Shown piece after piece: positions 58,702 to 64,000 of a DNA stretch of 64,000 nucleotides. Both the position numbers and the translations under genes were made by a program. The notes beneath the pieces are model-generated. The model saw only the letters and a program-made list of their open reading frames with translations, did no database searches and was not told the DNA's origin. The DNA lies in contig JAGRNT010000009.1 in NCBI GenBank assembly GCA_020440605.1, forward strand, positions 118,459 through 182,458, in the 5' to 3' direction. This stretch comes from a bacterium (GTDB lineage: Bacteria; 4484-113; JAFGCY01). Each line of letters begins with the position of its first letter. The first letter of the stretch is position 1.

Positions 58702-60069
58702 TCAGGCGCGGAAGAAGTCGTGAAGCTGCAGGATGTGGATGCTCTGGCCGCGCACACTGTCAGCGAGCGCCACGTCACCGGTGATCACGCAGACGCAGGT
58801 ATGGCGGGCGATCAGCTCACTGACCAGCTCGCGGATATGCTCGTCGCCGGCTTCCTTGCCACCATCACCCTGGGCACAGTTGAGCGTGACATGCTCGCCG
58901 AGCTGGATGCTGGGCTTGTACTGCGTGCTGTAGACGATGTGGAATTTGCCGTGCAGCTCGGTGGAGAGCACGTCGATGTCACGGGCCAGCTCGTCGCGGG
59001 TCTGGGCCTCGAGTACGCCGCGCAGGCTGTAGTCATAGTAGGGCAGGCGGTCCAGCACGCTGTCGCCATCCACGATATAGGCAGCACCGCGCCCGAAAGT
59101 GAAGGCTTCCTTCTTCTTCAGGTGGTCGAGGTTGAAGCGGCTGAGCGTGCGCTCCGGGCTCTCGACGGCCACCTTGACAACGGTGGCCTCGACCTGCTCC
59201 ACCACTCCAGGGGCCGGCTGGTCCTCTGCCACGGCGGCTGCGGCGGGAGCCACGGGTTCGGAGACGGCCTCGCCGCCGTCCTCGTCGGAGGCCACGGCCT
59301 CATGGGCACCGTTGCCATTCACGGACTCGGGATCACCGGCATGTCCGTTGCTGCCGACATGCACCTCAACGGTCTGGGGCTCCGCGGCTTCTTCCGCGGC
59401 AGCCTCCTCCTCAGCTTCTTCCTCGCTGCCGCTGTCCTCGATCACGGCCTCCTCGGGCTCGGCAAGTTCGGGAGTCTCCTCCTCGGCCTGGATCTCGGCA
59501 GTCGGCTCGCTGGCCTCAGCCTCCTCGGCCTCCGCTTCCTCAGACGCCTCAGCTTCCTCAGCGGCGGCATCCTCGATCACGGCCTCAGTGACGGGGGCGG
59601 CTTCCTCAGCCTCCTCCTCCTCAGTTTCGGCCTCGGCGGTCTCCGCGCTGGCCACGGTCTCTTCACTGCTGGCCTCGCGGGCTTCCTCACTCAACTCAGG
59701 CGCGGCATCCGGGTTTGACTCATCCACCTTCTCGAAGAGCTGGGGGGCCTTCTCGCGCAGGGCCTCGATCAGGCGGTTGTACTTCGAGGATTCCTCGTCC
59801 AGCTCCTCGAGCTTGTACTCCAGGGAGTCCACCTGCTCCTGCTGGTCCTTGGTATCCGGGTTCTCAACGACGAGATCCTTGCTGTCCAGCAGGTCCGCAG
59901 CCTCGGAGAGGATCGCCAGATAGGCATCACGCTCCTCGCGGATCTTCAGAACCTGGCCGAGTTCCTCGCGGGCAGTGTCGAGCTTTTCCTTGACGCTGCC
60001 TTCCTCGGATTTGATGGCCTTGATCTTGTCCACCAGCATCCTGGCGAGTTTGACATCCTGTTCGTACAT
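58702..60069 (-). CDS. Coiled-coil / acidic linker / NYN-nuclease protein
   Basis: 455 residues from ATG 60069 (AAGGAG upstream). Residues ~1-115 are a coiled coil (KIKAIKSEEGSVKEKLDTAR). Residues ~118-310 are a Glu/Ala-rich, low-complexity acidic stretch. From about 330 comes a PIN-like NYN domain: GAAYIVDGDSVLDRLPYYD, then KEAGDEHIRELVSELIARH and VCVITGDVALADSVRGQSIH. The Asp residues in VDGDS, GDE and TGD are placed like the metal ligands of YacP/NYN RNases. It lies 10 bp after the Nudix-type regulator, so the two are one operon. Confidence 0.8.
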   Translation of the reverse strand: MYEQDVKLARMLVDKIKAIKSEEGSVKEKLDTAREELGQVLKIREERDAYLAILSEAADLLDSKDLVVENPDTKDQQEQVDSLEYKLEELDEESSKYNRLIEALREKAPQLFEKVDESNPDAAPELSEEAREASSEETVASAETAEAETEEEEAEEAAPVTEAVIEDAAAEEAEASEEAEAEEAEASEPTAEIQAEEETPELAEPEEAVIEDSGSEEEAEEEAAAEEAAEPQTVEVHVGSNGHAGDPESVNGNGAHEAVASDEDGGEAVSEPVAPAAAAVAEDQPAPGVVEQVEATVVKVAVESPERTLSRFNLDHLKKKEAFTFGRGAAYIVDGDSVLDRLPYYDYSLRGVLEAQTRDELARDIDVLSTELHGKFHIVYSTQYKPSIQLGEHVTLNCAQGDGGKEAGDEHIRELVSELIARHTCVCVITGDVALADSVRGQSIHILQLHDFFRA

Positions 60070-60079
60070 CCGTCTCTCC

Positions 60080-60796
60080 TTAAAACGCAAGGATATCCCG
60101 CTTGGCTTCGAGGTTGCGAAACACCTGTGACTGGAAGCGGTACAGCGCCGCCGGGCGCCCCCGCTGGTGTTCCGCGGCACGGGATTCACCCGTGTCCTCC
60201 ACGATGCCCAGGTCGAGGATCTTCTTGCGGAAGTTCCTCTTGTCCAGCTCCCTGCCGAGGATGATCTCGTACAGCCTCTGCAGTTCCGCCATCGAAAACA
60301 GTTCAGGCAGCAGCTCAAAGCCGACCGCGGTATAGGCCAGCTTGCCCTGCAGCCTGTTGCGCGCAACACGCACGATCAGCCCGTGCTCACCCTGCAGCTC
60401 CGGTTCATCCTCCTCGGAGAACCAGGCCAGGCGGCCGGCGGCATGCTGCTCCACACCGGGGATCAGGTCCGGAGGAACCAGACCGTAGTAGGCGATCTCG
60501 ATCATGCGCTGCCGGTCAGGGGAGACACGGTTCCCGAAGGTATAGAGCTGCTCGAGGTAGTCCACGCTGATGGTGGCATACTCCCGGACAACCCGTTCAG
60601 CCGCCCGTCTGAGCGGCTCCGCATCTCCCGGTGTACCGGCGGGCAGACGCCAAGAAGCGCCATCCGTCCGGACCAGCAGGGTCTTGAGCGCATCATCACG
60701 GATGGTGAGCAGGATGATCACCACCGAAATCCCGATTCCGCCTGTAACTTGCCCCGTGTAGTCCAGCTGACCCACCTGGTGTGTCATCTGGTGCAC
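60080..60796 (-). CDS. Nudix-related winged-helix regulator (NrtR-like)
   Basis: 238 residues. An N-terminal Nudix fold (GISVVIILLTIRDDALKTLL, SWRLPAGTPGDAEPLRRAA) is joined to a C-terminal winged helix (LYEIILGRELDKRNFRKKIL, then RPAALYRFQ). This is NrtR architecture. The Nudix box lacks the RExxEE core: the stretch reads AAERVVREYATI, so hydrolysis is unlikely and the domain probably senses a nucleotide ligand. GTG 60796 or ATG 60787 could start it. The dyad at 60804-60824 may be its operator. Confidence 0.82.
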   Translation of the reverse strand: MHQMTHQVGQLDYTGQVTGGIGISVVIILLTIRDDALKTLLVRTDGASWRLPAGTPGDAEPLRRAAERVVREYATISVDYLEQLYTFGNRVSPDRQRMIEIAYYGLVPPDLIPGVEQHAAGRLAWFSEEDEPELQGEHGLIVRVARNRLQGKLAYTAVGFELLPELFSMAELQRLYEIILGRELDKRNFRKKILDLGIVEDTGESRAAEHQRGRPAALYRFQSQVFRNLEAKRDILAF

Positions 60797-60803
60797 ATAT
60801 CAT

Positions 60804-60824
60804 TGTCGATGTCATCCACCGACA
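60804..60824. promoter_or_regulatory. Dyad upstream of the Nudix-type regulator
   Basis: TGTCG-N11-CGACA, 8 bp before the regulator start. The position fits autoregulation; the sequence does not obviously match known NrtR sites. Confidence 0.45.
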
Positions 60825-60964
60825 GTTAAATGTGCGCCAGCTACTTAGATTATAGCTAAATAAAGTGCAATATGAAAAGCCGCAGCCAAACTGTATCGCT
60901 CGCTGGAATGCTGCCTGATCGGAAGCTCCGGCCAGGGCATGATCACTGTTATACTCTTGCCCTC

Positions 60965-61564
60965 ATGAGAATCCTGCTTGTGATGCTGCTGATTGCCCTG
61001 CTGAGCCTGCTGGGGGGCTGCATGATGCCCAACCAGGAGGAGCAGGCGCGGGCCAACGAAGCCAAGCTCGTCAAGGAAGGCTATGTGCATCCCGAGCCTG
61101 GTGACAGTGCTCCGCCGATCCGCAGTGTTGACCAGGACGGCAATGCCTTTGCACTCGAGCAGGCCCTGGAACGGGGACCGGTGCTGCTCTACTTCTATCC
61201 GGCTAACTACACGCCGAATACGACGAGCCACCTGCGCCAGCTCAGCAAGGTGCGCAGGGAGATTGAGGAAGCCGGTCTGGGGATCGGTGTCTATGCCCTG
61301 AATCAGGCGGATGCCACGGAGACAAAGGCCTACCTGCAGTCCGAGGAACTGAGCCTGCCCGTGCTGTATGACCCGGACCTGACGATATCCGAGCTGTACG
61401 GCTGCGCTTCCTCCAGTGGCGAGACCCTGATGCAGGAACGCAGTGTGGTGGGGATCAATCCCGACGGCAGCATCGCCTTCTTCGACCGGCGCTTCTTCCA
61501 CAAGCCGCTGAGTCTCAAGCGCCTGCAGGACAAGGATCATTTCAACATGGTCCAGGAGCAGTAG
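60965..61564 (+). CDS. Peroxiredoxin-like (Bcp type) lipoprotein lacking the peroxidatic Cys
   Basis: 199 residues from ATG 60965, 9 nt after TATACT. Lipobox LLGGC (Cys19). The thioredoxin fold follows: GDSAPPIRSVDQDGNAF, VLLYFYPANYTPNTTSHLRQ, YALNQADATETKAYL, LPVLYDPDLTISELYGC and GINPDGSIAFFDRRFF. In Bcp/AhpC proteins the second block carries TPGCT; here it is TPNTT, so the peroxidatic Cys is Thr86. A Cys remains near residue 141. Peroxidase activity is therefore doubtful. Confidence 0.85.
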   Translation: MRILLVMLLIALLSLLGGCMMPNQEEQARANEAKLVKEGYVHPEPGDSAPPIRSVDQDGNAFALEQALERGPVLLYFYPANYTPNTTSHLRQLSKVRREIEEAGLGIGVYALNQADATETKAYLQSEELSLPVLYDPDLTISELYGCASSSGETLMQERSVVGINPDGSIAFFDRRFFHKPLSLKRLQDKDHFNMVQEQ

Positions 61565-61769
61565 GCAGCTCAGGTCTGAGCCACGGCTCAGCTTCCCGCC
61601 AGCAGCAGTCAAATCCCCGTGCTGCGAAACTGCGTATTCCATCAGCTGAATGAATTGCAGTGCAGATCCATGCGATTAAGCACAGTCAAGATTGTGCGGC
61701 GGATATCCGGACTCGCTGTGTGTGCTTCCCGGCAATTGGACACCTGAACCGCTGCGGCTGACACAGGAT
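61565..61769. other. Gene-free gap
   Basis: I see no gene, promoter or repeat in this stretch between the peroxiredoxin-like gene and the terminator. Confidence 0.5.
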
Positions 61770-61800
61770 AAAAAAAACCCCGGGGCACAGGGCCCCGGGG
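61770..61800 (-). terminator. Strong terminator of the large secreted-protein gene
   Basis: Minus strand: CCCCGGGGC, 5-nt loop, GCCCCGGGG, then a run of eight T. The stem is a perfect 9 bp. Confidence 0.9.
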
Positions 61801-61834
61801 CGTTGATCAGTTCAGTTGATCATTCTCGCGTGGA

Positions 61835-64000
61835 CTACGGCAGCAGGGTCGGATCCATCCAGTTGATCAGGTTCTGCATGTACTGATCCTGCGTACCGGC
61901 AATACCCGTGAAGATGTCACCGCCGAAGTAGGGGATGCTGCCCTTGAAGTAGTGACCGACCCAGACACAGACACCACCGGGGGTGGCGCCGTTCTTGTCG
62001 AAGCGGGTCACGTCGGAGCGGTCCGTGCTGAACAGCCAGGAACCCTGGGTGGCACCCGGGGTCAGGGCCGGAGTGTCGAAGTAACCGCTGGTGTACCAGG
62101 GATCGACACCCGGGTTCGGGCCGACTGAGCTGTAGTGGTCGACCATCATCATGCCGGAGCCACCGGGGCCGTTCTGCAGGCCGGCGACGATGATGTGCTG
62201 GTTGTACCACTCACTGTCGAACTGGTGACGCTCGTTCATGAAGGACGTACCACCACCCATGTAGTTGGTGTGCATGTCCAGACCGGTGTCGAAGGTCTCC
62301 CAGGAGGTCTCGCCGGGCATGAAGAGCAGCAGGTTGCCGCCCGTGCCGCCGGGACCGCCGTTGTCAAGGTAATCCTTGAGGATCGTCATCTCGGCAGCCA
62401 GGATGCCCGGGCTACCAAGGCCGAACCACTCGTGCTCGGTCATCCAGATCACCAGGTCATAACCGTAGAGGTCGGAACCGGCGGTGATGCTGGCACGCGG
62501 GATCACGGACTGACCGGGCAGGAAGGCATCGATGGCGGTCAGCATCTGCGTCGGGCTGTCATCGAGAGCATTGAGGTTGTCATCAATGATCGCGTAGGTC
62601 AGGCCGGGCTTCAGCGGCACCGCGTCGGGCCAGAAGAAGGAGGCGTTGCTGGAAGGCACATCGCCGTCATCGACGCGCAGGCTGAAGAAGTAGTCTCCAT
62701 CACCGCCGGCGACGGTCGGGTCGACGTTGACGACATCGCTCCAGGCACCGTTGGCATTGTGAGTCGTGTAGTCGTTGATCACGTTGCCGCTGTTGCCCCA
62801 GCCGATGAAGTCGTAGTTCCAGTCAAGGCTCATGTCGTAGTTCGGGAAGCCGTTGGCGATGATGTAGCTCAGGGTCACATCATAGTCAGGGCCGGAACCG
62901 GTGACGGTGTCCTTCGGATCATCCAGGTCCGGATCATCGAAGATGCTGACGGGGTAGTTCGGGTCACCTTCGTCGACCATGTAGCAGCCACCCTCAATGA
63001 AGCTGTCGCCATCGGGCCAGAAGTTCGGGTAACCGTTCAGGTCATCGAAGTAGTCGTCGTAGGCGTCCACGTCGGTGAAGAAGCGGACACGGACCGGGAA
63101 CTTGTCAGCGGTTTCGCTGATCACGCCGTTGCGGTTCAGGTCGCCATCCCAGCCCTTGACCACTGCGTAGTCAAAGTCAACGGTGCGGCCCTCGCCGGGG
63201 GTGGTGAAGGAGTAATCGCTGCGCAGGTAACCCCACAGGTCACGGCCGGCCTCGATGTCGTGGTCCTCGATGAAGTCATACCACTGGATGCTGCCCTCAC
63301 CGTAATAACCCACGGGGGAGTCGGCGTTGTCGTACTTCACGCTCTTGTGGCCGGGATACATCGCCCAGGCCAGGTAGGCCGGGGAACCGCCGTACAGCGT
63401 GCCCTGGGCCCAGTGCGCGATCGCCTCGGTGGCAACCAGGTCCTCGTCGTTGTTGAAGGTCAGGTTCGGGCCGAAGCCATCGCCGTAGCTGGCGGTGTCG
63501 AAGGAACCGAAGCTGGCCGTCTCACTCAGGAAGTAGGCCGCGGCACGGTTGAGACCGAGCGCGGTCGGGTCGAAGACGCCGCCGTAGGGGGCGGTGAACT
63601 TCGTCCAGTCAGCGGAGATGTCGCTCATCGCGATACCCGCATAGTTGACATCGAGGATCTCGGAGGCTTCCACGTCGCCGGGGATCGCGCCCAGGGTGTC
63701 ATCCCACTCCACGTAGGCGTAGAAGGGGAACTGGAAGTCAAGGTCGTTGCCATTCACGCCAGCATCGTCATCGCCGGGGGTACGCGTCAGGGTGTCGTAC
63801 TCAACCGGGTAGTCGAAGCCGGGGGTGGTGTCGGGACCGTACACATCGGAACCGTTCGGATCCGGGTAGTTCTGGCCACCCACACCCGCGGTACCCTGCG
63901 TCACGTTGCCATTCACCTTGTCCCAGGCGATCGGGGTCACGCACACGATCTCCGGAGGACCGTCATACTCCTCGAAGCCGGCACCGCCGCCGCCGCCACC
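61835..64000 (-). CDS. Large secreted protein, C-terminal 722 residues (cut by window edge)
   Basis: The frame is open to base 64000, so the true start lies outside. The visible N-terminal end is a run of six Gly (GGGGGGAGFEEYDGPPEIV), like the residues after the lipobox Cys in the 856-1917 lipoprotein, so the signal peptide may end just beyond the edge. The product is rich in Asp, Gly, Tyr and Trp. Residues ~350-480 look like PKD/Ig-type modules (YDVTLSYIIANGFPNYDMSL, YFFSLRVDDGDVPSSNASF). The last ~240 have a flavodoxin or ThuA-like pattern (YDLVIWMTEHEWFG, ILKDYLDNGG, NLLLFMPGETSWE). The family is not recognised. Confidence 0.75.
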   Translation of the reverse strand, partial: GGGGGGAGFEEYDGPPEIVCVTPIAWDKVNGNVTQGTAGVGGQNYPDPNGSDVYGPDTTPGFDYPVEYDTLTRTPGDDDAGVNGNDLDFQFPFYAYVEWDDTLGAIPGDVEASEILDVNYAGIAMSDISADWTKFTAPYGGVFDPTALGLNRAAAYFLSETASFGSFDTASYGDGFGPNLTFNNDEDLVATEAIAHWAQGTLYGGSPAYLAWAMYPGHKSVKYDNADSPVGYYGEGSIQWYDFIEDHDIEAGRDLWGYLRSDYSFTTPGEGRTVDFDYAVVKGWDGDLNRNGVISETADKFPVRVRFFTDVDAYDDYFDDLNGYPNFWPDGDSFIEGGCYMVDEGDPNYPVSIFDDPDLDDPKDTVTGSGPDYDVTLSYIIANGFPNYDMSLDWNYDFIGWGNSGNVINDYTTHNANGAWSDVVNVDPTVAGGDGDYFFSLRVDDGDVPSSNASFFWPDAVPLKPGLTYAIIDDNLNALDDSPTQMLTAIDAFLPGQSVIPRASITAGSDLYGYDLVIWMTEHEWFGLGSPGILAAEMTILKDYLDNGGPGGTGGNLLLFMPGETSWETFDTGLDMHTNYMGGGTSFMNERHQFDSEWYNQHIIVAGLQNGPGGSGMMMVDHYSSVGPNPGVDPWYTSGYFDTPALTPGATQGSWLFSTDRSDVTRFDKNGATPGGVCVWVGHYFKGSIPYFGGDIFTGIAGTQDQYMQNLINWMDPTLLP

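Noticed and set aside
1..64000. tRNA, rRNA, tmRNA or SRP RNA genes
   Set aside because: No GTTCRANNC T-loop with acceptor pairing or rRNA signature was seen in the gaps.

Overview
This is a G+C-rich bacterial chromosome segment (about 60% G+C by eye) from a flagellated, chemotactic diderm. The outer-membrane side is shown by a TonB-dependent receptor (bases 1-771), an apolipoprotein N-acyltransferase and at least six lipobox proteins. No rRNA, tRNA, CRISPR array or transposase gene is visible, and I cannot name the phylum from the sequence. Two habits run through the window. Many genes have a -10 hexamer only 6-7 nt before the start codon, so their mRNAs are probably leaderless. Many intergenic gaps hold small palindromes headed by GGAG or GTAG, which look like REP elements.

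Layout. 1-2.0 kb: a TonB receptor (cut by the window edge) and a repeat-containing lipoprotein. 2.2-6.4 kb: a ribosome-maturation and export cluster (signal peptidase I, rplS, a second signal peptidase I, trmD, rimM, khpA, rpsP). 6.4-9.0 kb: a CBS-domain sugar nucleotidyltransferase and a nucleotide-sugar dehydratase. 9.0-14.4 kb: a prenyl synthase, then the cell-shape genes mreC, mreD and mrdA, then rsgA. 14.4-19.0 kb: RDD membrane protein, amidohydrolase and small lipoproteins. 19.2-21.9 kb: ftsK. 21.9-23.0 kb: a probable MNT-HEPN toxin-antitoxin pair. 23-29.9 kb: DinB-like protein, polysaccharide lyase, CPBP protease, patatin, lnt and a histidine phosphatase.

30.3-37.6 kb is the most unusual part. 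One orthodox prepilin-like gene (GFTLIE leader site) lies downstream of a five-gene operon of its paralogs. The five keep the membrane helix and globular domain but have lost the prepilin-peptidase site. A vestige of a sixth copy lies between two of them, and long identical blocks point to recombination among copies.

38.6-47.1 kb is one long motility operon: flhA, flhF, flhG, cheB, cheW, cheC, cheD, a two-helix membrane protein and the flagellar sigma factor fliA. It joins flagellar export, flagellar placement, receptor adaptation and late-gene transcription. A 28-codon gene resembling ribosomal protein bS22 lies convergent to it. 47.5-51.0 kb holds two unknown genes, a BMP-like lipoprotein and a membrane protein. 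51.1-53.1 kb is rpsB-tsf with a good promoter and terminator.

53.1-54.45 kb is non-coding, repeat-filled DNA. 54.45-57.6 kb: DUF58, DUF2071, VOC and a lysine-rich basic protein. 57.75-60.8 kb: a PhnD-type binding protein, a coiled-coil/acidic/NYN-nuclease protein and a Nudix-type regulator with a damaged Nudix box. 60.97-61.56 kb: a peroxiredoxin-like lipoprotein without its peroxidatic cysteine. 61.8-64.0 kb: the C-terminal 722 residues of a large secreted protein, cut by the window edge.
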